Source: Haemophilus parainfluenzae (lineage in GTDB: Bacteria; Pseudomonadota; Gammaproteobacteria; Enterobacterales; Pasteurellaceae). Taken from it: DNA of 64,000 bases. The translations under genes and the position numbers were made by a program. The notes beneath the pieces were generated by a model. That model ran no database searches. It saw nothing but the letters and a program-made list of their open reading frames with translations, and was not told where the DNA came from. The stretch lies in assembly GCF_003252755.1 (NCBI RefSeq), contig NZ_QEPT01000004.1:1-64000 (forward strand). The letters are read 5' to 3'. Positions 10,915-19,772 of this stretch are shown piece by piece; the stretch's first letter is position 1; the number at the start of each line of letters is the position of its first letter.

Positions 10915-12183
10915 TTATGACGCCAACTTCTCCACTTTCGCTTGTTTAATCATATTATCGCTGACTTCCAAAATCGTAATTTTCAAGCCATCAATTTCAC
11001 AAACGGTTCCTTCATCAGGAATATCTTCAAGATGCTCGAGAATCAAACCATTAAAGGTGCGTGCATCTTCTGTATCTAATTCCCAACTAAACATTTTATT
11101 CAAATCACGAAGATTTGCCGAGCCTTCAATAATCATCGAACCATCAGATTGCTGAACGACTTCTTGTTCAATAGTCGGTGCAGTAGTGGTTGTAAAATCA
11201 CCCACAATTTCTTCTAAAATATCTTCAAGCGTGACTAATCCTTTAATATCGCCATATTCGTCCACCACTAAACCGATACGTTCTTTTTTCGTACGGAAAT
11301 TCGCTAATTGTGTTTTCAGCGGTGTCCCTTCTGGAATGAAGTACACTTCATCAACTGCACGTAATAAGGTTTCTTTGGTGAATTCATTTTTTTCTAATAA
11401 CAAACGAAACGCCTCACGCACACGCAAAATCCCTAATACTTGCTCATCAAGGCTGCCTTTATACAACACAATCCGGTTGTGTGGTGCATGATTAAGCTGG
11501 CGCATAATCGCTTTCCAATCATCATCAATATCAATCCCTGCTATTTCATTACGTGGCACCATGATATCGTCAACAGTCACCGTTTCCATATCTAAAATAG
11601 AGAGCAACATTTGTGGATGCTGTTCATCCGGTGTAGCCTCACCTGCTTCCGATACAATACTACGAAGTTCTTCACGGCTAATCACTTGTTTTTGCATATC
11701 GGGTTTTAAACCCACCATTCGCATTAATGTCTTCGTGAAAATATTCATTAACCAAACTAACGGATAAAATATTTTTAATAGCAAGACCAAGATATGACTT
11801 GAAAATAATCCCACCTTTTCAGGGTGCATTGCCGCGACGGTTTTAGGGAAAATTTCAGAAAAAACAAGCATCACAAAGGTTAATAAACCTGTTGCAATAG
11901 CCACACCCGCATCGCCATATAAACGCATACCAATCATGGTTGCAATAGCTGAGGCACTGATGTTAACAAGGTTATTAAAGATCAGAATAAAACTTAACAA
12001 GGTATCCGGCTTTTCAAGCAGTTTTTCTGCTTTTTGCGCGCCTTTATTGCCTTGTTCCGCCATAAAACGAAGGCGATATTTATTAAGAGAGAGTAATCCG
12101 GTTTCTGAGCCGGAAAAATAGGCTGATAAAACTAAACAAATAATAAGTGTAATAAATAAAGTACTAAGGGGGATATTGTCCAA
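10915..12183 (-). CDS. CorB/CNNM-type membrane protein with CBS and CorC domains
   Basis: Predicted inner-membrane protein of the CNNM/CorB (YfjD, often labelled hemolysin) family, linked to magnesium or cobalt export. It has an N-terminal CNNM domain of four membrane segments (residues about 1-190, including SAYFSGSETGLLSLN), a CBS pair (about 200-330, with DIMVPRNEI and VDEYGDIKGLVT) and a C-terminal CorC_HlyC domain. I place the start at the TTG at 12181-12183 (422 aa). The SD-like AAAAGGA is correctly spaced before it, and the next upstream TTG (12213) lies inside a terminator hairpin. It is probably paired with ypjD, as in E. coli. Transport substrate is not shown by the sequence. Confidence 0.87.
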   Translation of the reverse strand: MDNIPLSTLFITLIICLVLSAYFSGSETGLLSLNKYRLRFMAEQGNKGAQKAEKLLEKPDTLLSFILIFNNLVNISASAIATMIGMRLYGDAGVAIATGLLTFVMLVFSEIFPKTVAAMHPEKVGLFSSHILVLLLKIFYPLVWLMNIFTKTLMRMVGLKPDMQKQVISREELRSIVSEAGEATPDEQHPQMLLSILDMETVTVDDIMVPRNEIAGIDIDDDWKAIMRQLNHAPHNRIVLYKGSLDEQVLGILRVREAFRLLLEKNEFTKETLLRAVDEVYFIPEGTPLKTQLANFRTKKERIGLVVDEYGDIKGLVTLEDILEEIVGDFTTTTAPTIEQEVVQQSDGSMIIEGSANLRDLNKMFSWELDTEDARTFNGLILEHLEDIPDEGTVCEIDGLKITILEVSDNMIKQAKVEKLAS

Positions 12184-12211
12184 GGGTAAATCCTTTTGTT
12201 CGTTAATCAAC

Positions 12212-12243
12212 AAAAAGTGCGGTCATTTTTCACCGCACTTTTT
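12212..12243 (-). terminator. ypjD terminator formed by an inverted pair of uptake sequences
   Basis: AAAAAGTGCGGT (12212-12223) and ACCGCACTTTTT (12232-12243) form a perfect 12-bp stem with an 8-base loop. It lies just after the ypjD stop on the minus strand, and the minus-strand arm ends in a T run. The stem is two head-to-head uptake sequences. Confidence 0.8.
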
Positions 12244-12262
12244 ACCTGTTCTTTGATTTTGA

Positions 12263-13048
12263 TTAAATCAAACGACTACCAAAATAGCCAATAGTGAGCA
12301 GGATGATACCTGAAATTGCGTAAATAATCATCCTTTTTCCTCGCCAGCCCAATCGCCAATGACCAAAACAAGCAATACCAAAACTAATCCAAGCGAGGAA
12401 AGAGAAAATCGCTTTGTGTAGATTTTCTGGAGTCACCGCTTGTAATACATGATAAGTACCCGAAATTAAAGTCAGCGTGAGTAAACCTTCTCCCATCGCA
12501 AATAAACAGAAGAAATGACGTTCTACCGCCATTAATGGTGGAGTTGCGGGTGAGAATTGAATTTTACGCTTTTTTAAATTGCGATCTAACCAGACTAACT
12601 GAATCACATAAAGCGTTGCAATAAAACAAACCGCATAGGTAAAAAGCGACAAGCCGATATGGAACAACATCAATGTATTTTGATTAAGCATTTGGATGAT
12701 GTGGCTTGATAAGAATGTCGCAAAGATCAAGCTAATGATCGAAAACGCATACACGATCGGTAAAACAAACCACATTGTGGAAACGAGGAACATTGAAAGT
12801 GTCGCCAATGCGGCAATAATTACGCTCATTAAAGAAGCGATTTCCATCAGCCTAAAAGTTTGCCCAGAAGCAAGATCTTCTAACAGAGGGAACGTGCTGA
12901 CTGCGTGCAGAACAATCGCTGCAAGTGCGGTCAGAAAAAATGGGATTTTACTTTGACTCAACTTCCCTTCTGATGAGTTCATCAAAAATGGGGCGATCAA
13001 CAATAAACTAAGAATGTAAAAAATAATCGAAAAAAGGGCAAACCACAT
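12263..13048 (-). CDS. ypjD: YpjD/CcsA-like cytochrome c assembly family membrane protein
   Basis: Multi-spanning inner-membrane protein of 261 residues with about eight hydrophobic segments. It belongs to the CcsA/HemX-like group that includes E. coli YpjD. It is divergent from ffh, as ypjD is in E. coli, and next to the CorB-type gene. The family resembles CcmC/CcsA haem-handling proteins, but the WWD tryptophan motif that marks real haem delivery proteins is not evident here. Its role is therefore unproven. Confidence 0.82.
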   Translation of the reverse strand: MWFALFSIIFYILSLLLIAPFLMNSSEGKLSQSKIPFFLTALAAIVLHAVSTFPLLEDLASGQTFRLMEIASLMSVIIAALATLSMFLVSTMWFVLPIVYAFSIISLIFATFLSSHIIQMLNQNTLMLFHIGLSLFTYAVCFIATLYVIQLVWLDRNLKKRKIQFSPATPPLMAVERHFFCLFAMGEGLLTLTLISGTYHVLQAVTPENLHKAIFSFLAWISFGIACFGHWRLGWRGKRMIIYAISGIILLTIGYFGSRLI

Positions 13049-13187
13049 AATGCGTTCTCTTGACTAGGAATTATTCTTATTTTAACGGATCTTTTCTCTA
13101 GATCGCCATAATTTTATTTGAAATGATGAAAAACGCCCAAATTTCGGTATAATCACGGCAATTTTTTAAGAAAAAACAGGATTTAAA

Positions 13188-14579
13188 ATGTTTGAGAATT
13201 TATCAGATCGCCTTTCCAAAACGCTACGCAACATTAGCGGTAAAGGTCGCTTAACTGAAGATAATATTAAAGAAACCCTACGCGAAGTGCGCATGGCGTT
13301 ATTAGAAGCCGACGTTGCTTTGCCTGTCGTACGTGAATTTATCGCCAAAGTAAAAGAAAGCGCATTAGGCGAAGAAGTTAATAAAAGCTTAACACCTGGC
13401 CAAGAGTTCTTAAAAATCGTTCAGCGTGAACTCGAAAAAGCCATGGGTGAAGCTAATGAAAGCTTAAACCTTGCTACACAGCCACCCGCAGTTATTTTAA
13501 TGGCGGGTTTACAAGGTGCGGGTAAAACCACTAGCGTGGGTAAATTAGCAAAATTCTTACGCGAGCGTCATAAAAAGAAAGTGCTTGTAGTCTCTGCCGA
13601 CGTATATCGTCCTGCTGCGATCAAACAGCTTGAAACCTTAGCACAATCTGTTGGCGTGGACTTTTTCCCGTCTGATGTCAAACAAAAACCGGTAGAGATT
13701 GCAAAAGCGGCACTTGCTGACGCGAAACTCAAATTCTACGATGTATTAATCGTGGATACCGCGGGTCGCTTACACGTTGATAGCGAGATGATGGATGAAA
13801 TCAAGCAAGTTCATGCGACATTAAATCCAATTGAAACGCTTTTCACCGTTGATGCAATGACCGGTCAAGATGCGGCAAATACAGCTAAAGCTTTCAATGA
13901 AGCCTTGCCACTTACCGGGGTTGTCTTAACCAAAGTAGATGGTGATGCACGTGGCGGTGCGGCTTTATCTATTCGTCAAATCACGGGCAAACCGATTAAA
14001 TTCCTTGGTGTGGGCGAAAAAACAGAAGCCCTCGAGCCATTCCATCCTGATCGCGTAGCATCGCGTATTTTAGGCATGGGCGATGTACTTTCTCTTATCG
14101 AAGATCTGGAACGTTCAGTGGATCGCGAAAAAGCGGAAAAAATGGCACAGAAATTCAAGAAAGGTGATGATTTCACCCTAGACGATTTCCGTGAACAACT
14201 CCGTGAGATGAAAAAAATGGGCGGCATGATGTCAATGCTTGAAAAATTACCGGGTGCGAAAAACTTACCGGATCATATCAAAAATCAAGTAGATGACAAA
14301 ATGTTTATCAAGATGGAAGCCATCATTAATTCCATGACCTTAAAAGAACGTGCAAATCCAGACATTATCAAAGGCTCTCGTCGTCGTCGTATTGCATTAG
14401 GTTCTGGTACACAAGTTCAAGATGTAAATAAGTTGCTAAAACAATTTGACGAAATGCAACGTATGATGAAGAAAATGCGCAAAGGCGGAATGGCGAAGAT
14501 GATGCGCGGTATGCAAGGCTTAATGGGCGGAGGCGGCTTAGGTGGCCTTGGCGGTTTAGGCGGCATGTTTAAACGTTAA
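13188..14579 (+). CDS. ffh: signal recognition particle GTPase Ffh
   Basis: Protein part of the signal recognition particle. It binds signal sequences of nascent membrane proteins and docks with FtsY. The 463 residues show the helical N domain (1-90), the G domain with P-loop GLQGAGKTTS (about residue 106), DTAGR and TKVDG, and the methionine-rich M domain (about 295-440) that binds signal peptides and 4.5S RNA. The C-terminus ends in a glycine-rich tail (repeated GGLG). It is transcribed alone, divergent from ypjD. Confidence 0.97.
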   Translation: MFENLSDRLSKTLRNISGKGRLTEDNIKETLREVRMALLEADVALPVVREFIAKVKESALGEEVNKSLTPGQEFLKIVQRELEKAMGEANESLNLATQPPAVILMAGLQGAGKTTSVGKLAKFLRERHKKKVLVVSADVYRPAAIKQLETLAQSVGVDFFPSDVKQKPVEIAKAALADAKLKFYDVLIVDTAGRLHVDSEMMDEIKQVHATLNPIETLFTVDAMTGQDAANTAKAFNEALPLTGVVLTKVDGDARGGAALSIRQITGKPIKFLGVGEKTEALEPFHPDRVASRILGMGDVLSLIEDLERSVDREKAEKMAQKFKKGDDFTLDDFREQLREMKKMGGMMSMLEKLPGAKNLPDHIKNQVDDKMFIKMEAIINSMTLKERANPDIIKGSRRRRIALGSGTQVQDVNKLLKQFDEMQRMMKKMRKGGMAKMMRGMQGLMGGGGLGGLGGLGGMFKR

Positions 14580-14750
14580 TCCCCTCGTCAAATTAAGTGC
14601 GGTCAAAAATCGATAGGTTTTTGACCTTATTTCTTATCTTTTCAGTCAGCATTTCCTATCTCCTTATTAAATTACTCAGTTTTGGGTAATATTTTCATCA
14701 ATTGATAGTCGATATAATTGCTCAAGTATTTTACTTAGCGTAAAATCTAA

Positions 14751-14787
14751 CCTTGATGGTTATTTTCGGAATAACTAACCATCAGGG
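14751..14787. promoter_or_regulatory. inverted repeat upstream of the NO reductase gene
   Basis: CCTTGATGGTTA (14751-14762) and TAACCATCAGGG (14776-14787) are a 12-bp inverted repeat with one mismatch around a 13-base spacer, 33 bases before the start codon. It could be an operator or a 5'-leader hairpin. A TATAAT-like element at 14712-14717 lies upstream, so the repeat would be within the transcript. It matches no NsrR or FNR consensus well. Confidence 0.5.
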
Positions 14788-14820
14788 CATCGTATTTTCT
14801 AATAATCTAGGAGTGATAAA

Positions 14821-17064
14821 ATGGGACAGTATAAAAAGTTCTGGTACCTATTAGTCGCCGTATTGATTGGAGCCTTCTCCATCCTCGGTTACTATGGGTT
14901 CGAAGTTTATCGTGAAGCACCACCTATTCCGCAACAATATGTTTCTGAATCTGGCGAAAAAGTGATTACTCACGATGATATTTTACATGGTCAAACAGCT
15001 TGGCAAACCACTGGCGGTATGCAAGTGGGCTCTGTTTGGGGTCATGGTGCGTACCAAGCGCCTGACTGGACTGCAGATTGGCTTCACCGTGAATTAACTA
15101 ATTGGTTGGACATTACTGCTAATCAAGAGTTCGGTAAAAACTTTGCTGATTTAAATGATGAACAACAAACGTTATTAAAAGCACGTTTAACCAAAGAATA
15201 TCGAGGTAGTAAAGTTGAAAACGGCACTGTTGTGCTTTCTAATACCCGTTTAGCGGCAATGGAAAAAACAGCACAATACTATATCTCTTTATACGGTGAT
15301 GATCCTGCAACTAAAGTGACTCGTGAACACTTTGCGATGAAGGATAACACCCTTCCTGATTTACAAGCTCGTAAAGACTTAGCTAAATTCTTCTTCTGGA
15401 CAGCATGGACTGCATCAGCTGAACGTCCAAATACTCACGCAAGTTACACCAACAACTGGCCACATGAGCCATTAATTAATAACGTGCCAACTCCAGAAAA
15501 CGTGATTTGGTCTATCGCTAGTGTGGTATTCCTCATTGCTGGTATTGGTTTTGTGGTATGGATTTGGTCATTCAAAAAACGTGAAGATGAAAAAGAACCA
15601 CCAATGCCTGAGTTCGATCCACTCACAAAATTACAACTTACTCCTTCTCAACGTGCGTTAGGTAAATACCTCTTTACTGTGCTTGCTCTTTTCGTATTGC
15701 AAGTCACATTAGGTGCGGTTGTAGCACACTATACGGTTGAAGGTCAGGAATTCTATGGTATTGATATTTCTCAATACTTCCCATATTCATTAGTGCGTAC
15801 ATGGCATATTCAAGCTGCCTTATTCTGGATTGCAATGGCATTCTTAGCTGGTGGTTTATTCCTTGCACCAATCATTAATGGCGGTAAAGATCCGAAATTC
15901 CAAAAATTGGGTGTGGATGTTCTCTACTGGGCATTAGTGGTATTAGTCGTTGGTTCATTCACTGGTAGCTACTTAGCAATTGCGCATATTCTCCCTGAAG
16001 AATGGAGCTTCATGTTCGGCCACCAAGGCTATGAATTCATTGACTTAGGTCGTTTCTGGCAAGCAGTGAAATTCGCAGGCATCTTATTCTGGTTAGTTTT
16101 AATGCTTCGCGGTACAGTGAATGCATTCAAACAACCTGGTGATAAAAACTTATTGGCATTATTCTTCGCCTCAGTAATTGCGATCGGTTTATTCTATGGC
16201 CCAGCATTATTCTATGGTGAGCACACTCACATTTCTGTGATGGAATACTGGCGTTGGTGGGTAGTTCACCTATGGGTAGAAGGCTTCTTTGAAGTATTCT
16301 CTGTAGCGGCACTGTCATTCATCTTCGTAAGTTTAGGTTTAGTTTCACGTCGTACTGCAACTGTGGCAACCATTACTGAAGCGGCGTTATTCTTAATCGG
16401 TGGTATCCCTGGTACTTTCCACCACTTATACTTCGCAGGTGCAACCACTCCAATTATTGCTGTAGGTGCATCATTCTCTGCACTTGAAGTGGTACCTTTA
16501 GTGTTACTAGGTCATGAAGCTTGGGAACACTGGGCGATGCAACAAAAAACACCTTGGATGGAACGCTTAAAATGGCCTCTTTACTGCTTCGTAGCCGTAG
16601 CGTTCTGGAATATGTTAGGTGCTGGCGTATTTGGTTTCTTAATCAATCCACCAATTTCACTTTACTATATCCAAGGCTTGAACACGACTGCTGTTCATGC
16701 TCACGCTGCATTATTCGGTGTGTATGGTTTCTTAGCGTTAGGTTTCGTATTCTTAATCGCTCGTTATTTACGTCCAGATACACCATTTAACGATAAGTTA
16801 ATGAAATGGGGCTTCTGGCTATTAAATGGCGGTTTAGTATTAATGATCGTATCAAGCTTACTACCAATCGGTATTATTCAAGGGTATGCTAGTATCTCTG
16901 AAGGCTTATGGTATGCACGTAGTGAAGAATTTATGCAACAACCTCTATTCGATACCCTACGTTGGGTTCGTTTCGGTGGCGACGTTGTCTTCATCTTCGG
17001 TGCTCTCGCTTTCTTCTGGCAAATCTTTACGATGATTTTCTTTAAACCGAAAAAAGCAGCATAA
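14821..17064 (+). CDS. norB: quinol-dependent nitric oxide reductase (qNOR)
   Basis: Single-subunit, quinol-oxidising enzyme of the inner membrane that reduces NO to N2O, protecting against nitrosative stress or ending a partial denitrification. The 747 residues contain an N-terminal membrane anchor and a periplasmic extension of about 200 residues in place of NorC, then the 12-helix haem-copper oxidase-like core. The haem and metal histidines can be seen: His329 (TWHIQ), His483 (VVHLW), His534-His535 (GTFHHLYF) and His626/His628 (VHAHAALFG). There is no NorC or NorD/Q neighbour, which fits the qNOR type. The gene is monocistronic, with a strong terminator after it. Confidence 0.95.
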   Translation: MGQYKKFWYLLVAVLIGAFSILGYYGFEVYREAPPIPQQYVSESGEKVITHDDILHGQTAWQTTGGMQVGSVWGHGAYQAPDWTADWLHRELTNWLDITANQEFGKNFADLNDEQQTLLKARLTKEYRGSKVENGTVVLSNTRLAAMEKTAQYYISLYGDDPATKVTREHFAMKDNTLPDLQARKDLAKFFFWTAWTASAERPNTHASYTNNWPHEPLINNVPTPENVIWSIASVVFLIAGIGFVVWIWSFKKREDEKEPPMPEFDPLTKLQLTPSQRALGKYLFTVLALFVLQVTLGAVVAHYTVEGQEFYGIDISQYFPYSLVRTWHIQAALFWIAMAFLAGGLFLAPIINGGKDPKFQKLGVDVLYWALVVLVVGSFTGSYLAIAHILPEEWSFMFGHQGYEFIDLGRFWQAVKFAGILFWLVLMLRGTVNAFKQPGDKNLLALFFASVIAIGLFYGPALFYGEHTHISVMEYWRWWVVHLWVEGFFEVFSVAALSFIFVSLGLVSRRTATVATITEAALFLIGGIPGTFHHLYFAGATTPIIAVGASFSALEVVPLVLLGHEAWEHWAMQQKTPWMERLKWPLYCFVAVAFWNMLGAGVFGFLINPPISLYYIQGLNTTAVHAHAALFGVYGFLALGFVFLIARYLRPDTPFNDKLMKWGFWLLNGGLVLMIVSSLLPIGIIQGYASISEGLWYARSEEFMQQPLFDTLRWVRFGGDVVFIFGALAFFWQIFTMIFFKPKKAA

Positions 17065-17082
17065 TTTAATTTATTATTATGC

Positions 17083-17113
17083 AAAAGCGGCTAAGCAATT
17101 AGCCGCTTTTTTA
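17083..17113 (+). terminator. norB terminator
   Basis: Perfect 12-bp stem AAAAGCGGCTAA/TTAGCCGCTTTT (17083-17094 with 17099-17110), GCAA loop, then T-rich tail. It lies 18 bases after the norB stop. Confidence 0.92.
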
Positions 17114-17147
17114 TTTGTGAAAAATTAGTTAAATTTCTAACCGCACT

Positions 17148-17187
17148 TTGATCTTCATCAAATCATTTACCTTCTTTTAAGTATGAT
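17148..17187 (+). promoter_or_regulatory. FNR box and -10 element upstream of the small Cys-cluster protein
   Basis: TTGAT-CTTC-ATCAA (17148-17161) is a perfect FNR consensus palindrome. A -10 hexamer TATGAT (17182-17187) follows. This puts the FNR centre (17154.5) about 40-41 bases before the likely start point near 17195, the classic class II activation geometry. It points to strong anaerobic induction of the gene at 17248. Confidence 0.75.
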
Positions 17188-17247
17188 TAAATTCGTCTTT
17201 AGATCTATACTTTCTCTACTTTTCAACTTTTCTTATAACATTTCAAC

Positions 17248-17586
17248 ATGAGTGACAATCCATTCAACGCGAATTGGTCATCAAAGGGCAATACGCTATG
17301 TCTAGGTCATTGGGATATTAGTTATCTCGGTTTACCTGTGGTACTGCCAATTGAACGTCGAGATAAAGATATGGGAACAAATAATATTTATAATTTCATG
17401 GATCCCGAAGATGAACTTTATCGAGAAGGCTTAATGGAAGATGATTGGATTGTGGAAAATATCGATTGGCTTTCCGATGTCTTTATTGAGCATAATATTC
17501 CCTTAGAAGAAGAAACCATGAGAGCATTTTATCAAGCAGTGAATAAGGAAGATTGGCGCTGTGGGAGCTGTGGTGGATGTATTTAA
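17248..17586 (+). CDS. conserved small protein of unknown function, C-terminal CxxCxxC
   Basis: A 112-residue soluble, acidic protein that I cannot assign to a named family. There is no signal peptide or membrane segment. The C-terminus is notable: a Trp-Arg followed by CGSCGGCI, giving a CxxCxxC cluster as the last residues, which suggests metal or iron-sulfur binding or a redox role. Aromatic residues and Asp/Glu are frequent in the middle. The ATG follows a poor ribosome site. It stands between norB and upp with its own FNR-type promoter, so its job is probably tied to anaerobic or NO metabolism; that is inference from context only. Confidence 0.72.
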   Translation: MSDNPFNANWSSKGNTLCLGHWDISYLGLPVVLPIERRDKDMGTNNIYNFMDPEDELYREGLMEDDWIVENIDWLSDVFIEHNIPLEEETMRAFYQAVNKEDWRCGSCGGCI

Positions 17587-17706
17587 TAGCAAAGTGCGGT
17601 CAATTTTATCCTTGTTTTTATACCGAACTGTCATAATAAAAATACTAGGAAATTCAATATTTCTGATATAGAATTCTCCGATTTGTTTTTTAAAAGGGAG
17701 AAAAGA

Positions 17707-18333
17707 ATGAAACTTGTTGAAGTTAAACATCCGCTTGTTAAACATAAATTAGGCGTGATGCGCGAAGCTGATATTGATACCAAAAAATTCCGTGAACTCG
17801 CCACTGAAGTAGGTAGCTTACTCACCTATGAAGCCACTGCCGACCTTGAAACAGAAAAAGTGATTATTGAAGGTTGGAATGGCCCAGTTGAAATTGAACG
17901 TATCAAAGGTAAAAAAGTCACTGTTGTGCCAATTTTACGTGCGGGGCTTGGTATGATGGATGGGGTGTTAGAGCATGTTCCAAGCGCTCGTATCAGTGTA
18001 GTAGGGATTTATCGTAATGAAGAAACCCTTGAACCCGTCCCTTATTTCCAAAAACTAGCCAGTGACTTAGAAGAACGTTTAGCTATCGTTGTGGATCCAA
18101 TGCTCGCAACAGGTGGTTCAATGATCTCTACAATTGATCTGTTAAAAGCAAAAGGTTGCCAACATATCAAAGTATTAGTGTTAGTGGCAGCGCCAGAAGG
18201 TATTAAAGCATTAGAAAAAGCACATCCGGATATCGAGCTTTATTGTGCATCTATTGATGATCACTTAAATGAACAAGGCTACATCATTCCAGGCTTGGGG
18301 GATGCTGGCGATAAGATTTTTGGGACGAAATAA
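17707..18333 (+). CDS. upp: uracil phosphoribosyltransferase
   Basis: Salvages uracil to UMP with PRPP. I start at the ATG at 17707 (208 aa), preceded by GGGAG at a good distance. An in-frame ATG 24 bases upstream lacks a ribosome site and would lie before the SD. The PRPP-binding loop [10 protein letters not shown] is at about residues 130-139 and the C-terminal uracil-binding PGLGDAGD motif is intact. The 208-residue length matches E. coli Upp. It is followed by uraA, forming the usual uracil salvage pair, though a terminator-like hairpin separates them. Confidence 0.97.
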   Translation: MKLVEVKHPLVKHKLGVMREADIDTKKFRELATEVGSLLTYEATADLETEKVIIEGWNGPVEIERIKGKKVTVVPILRAGLGMMDGVLEHVPSARISVVGIYRNEETLEPVPYFQKLASDLEERLAIVVDPMLATGGSMISTIDLLKAKGCQHIKVLVLVAAPEGIKALEKAHPDIELYCASIDDHLNEQGYIIPGLGDAGDKIFGTK

Positions 18334-18345
18334 TTCCCTTTTAAT

Positions 18346-18373
18346 AAGACGGCATTTATAGCCGTCTTTTTTC
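18346..18373 (+). terminator. terminator between upp and uraA
   Basis: Perfect 8-bp stem AAGACGGC/GCCGTCTT (18346-18353 with 18361-18368), 7-base loop, then six T residues. It probably lowers uraA expression relative to upp, or ends the upp transcript entirely. Confidence 0.8.
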
Positions 18374-18453
18374 CGTGCGTGAAAACACAAAAGCTAAAAA
18401 AGCATAAAAACCGACCGCACTTTCAGTTAATTCAAACCGAGAGTTGAAACTAA

Positions 18454-19701
18454 ATGAGTAATCAAACGACAACCGCACCTGTTGAGGTGCAAAGCATGGG
18501 CAAACAAGCGTTTGTCGGTTTACAGATGTTATTTGTGGCCTTTGGCGCCTTAGTATTAGTTCCCTTAATCACCGGATTAAATTCTAATACAGCCCTTCTA
18601 ACCGCGGGTATTGGTACGCTACTTTTCCAACTTTGTACCGGTAAACAGGTTCCTATTTTCTTAGCCTCCTCTTTTGCCTTTATTGCGCCTATTCAATATG
18701 GCGTACAAACTTGGGGTATTCCAACCACAATGGGTGGACTTGCTTGCGCAGGTTTCGTCTATTTCGCACTGTCAACCTTAGTGAAATTACGCGGCAGTGC
18801 TGCACTCGAACGAATCTTCCCGCCTGTTGTTGTGGGGCCCGTAATTATCATTATTGGTATGGGACTTGCACCAGTTGCTGTTGATATGGCATTAGGTAAA
18901 AACAGTGCATATAGCTATGAGCATTCGGTATTGGTTTCGATGATTACCTTGGTCACCACCCTTTCTGTTGCGGTATTTGCCAAAGGCATGATGAAACTGA
19001 TTCCAATTATGTTTGGTATTGTTGCTGGCTATGTGGTTTGTTTATTCCTAGGGTTAATTAATTTCCAACCTGTTCTAGACGCAAAATGGTTTGAATTACC
19101 TCAATTAACCAAACCAGAATTTAATTTAGAAGCCATTCTTTATATGCTACCCATTGCTATCGCACCAGCCGTTGAACACGTTGGTGGTATTATGGCAATC
19201 AGTTCTGTAACAGGTAAAGATTTCCTTAAAAAACCAGGCTTACATCGCACCTTATTAGGCGATGGTGTCGCAACGGCTGCAGCTTCATTAGTAGGTGGTC
19301 CACCAAATACCACTTATGCCGAAGTAACCGGTGCAGTCATGCTCACTCGTAACTTCAACCCTAATATTATGACTTGGGCAGCGGTATGGGCAATTGCAAT
19401 TTCCTTCTGTGGTAAAGTAGGTGCATTCCTCTCGACTATTCCAACTATCGTAATGGGGGGCATTATGATGTTGGTATTCGGTTCGATTGCCGTTGTTGGG
19501 ATGAGTACCTTAATTAAAGGCAAAGTAGATGTAACCGAACCTCGTAACCTTTGCATTATTTCTGTAGTTATGACGTTCGGGATTGGTAATATGTTTGTCA
19601 ACGTCGGCGATGTTGTTTCCCTAAAAGGGATTAGCCTTTGTGCCATCGTTGCCATTGTACTGAACTTGATTTTGCCAAAAGCAAAAAATGAAGTAGAATA
19701 A
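18454..19701 (+). CDS. uraA: uracil:proton symporter
   Basis: Inner-membrane nucleobase transporter of the NCS2/UraA family that imports uracil. The 415 residues contain about 14 hydrophobic segments. The conserved substrate-site segment AVEHVGGIMAIS (around residues 240-250, with the transporter Glu) and the GGPPNTTYAE motif (about 286-295) are present. It follows upp in the same direction after a 120-base gap holding a terminator and an uptake sequence. The shadow frames on the other strand have no support. Confidence 0.95.
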   Translation: MSNQTTTAPVEVQSMGKQAFVGLQMLFVAFGALVLVPLITGLNSNTALLTAGIGTLLFQLCTGKQVPIFLASSFAFIAPIQYGVQTWGIPTTMGGLACAGFVYFALSTLVKLRGSAALERIFPPVVVGPVIIIIGMGLAPVAVDMALGKNSAYSYEHSVLVSMITLVTTLSVAVFAKGMMKLIPIMFGIVAGYVVCLFLGLINFQPVLDAKWFELPQLTKPEFNLEAILYMLPIAIAPAVEHVGGIMAISSVTGKDFLKKPGLHRTLLGDGVATAAASLVGGPPNTTYAEVTGAVMLTRNFNPNIMTWAAVWAIAISFCGKVGAFLSTIPTIVMGGIMMLVFGSIAVVGMSTLIKGKVDVTEPRNLCIISVVMTFGIGNMFVNVGDVVSLKGISLCAIVAIVLNLILPKAKNEVE

Positions 19702-19714
19702 AACTTCCCAAACA

Positions 19715-19748
19715 AAAGGGTTAAATGAACATTTAGCCCTTTCTTTTT
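19715..19748 (+). terminator. uraA terminator
   Basis: AAAGGGTTAAAT pairs with ATTTAGCCCTTT (19715-19742, one G-U pair) and is followed by a T-rich tail. Confidence 0.85.
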
Positions 19749-19772
19749 TATTTTAAATCAACTCATTAATCC

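Noticed and set aside
14703-14716. TTGATAGTCGATAT upstream of norB as an FNR site
   Set aside because: Only the first half-site matches; the second (GATAT) keeps too few consensus bases.
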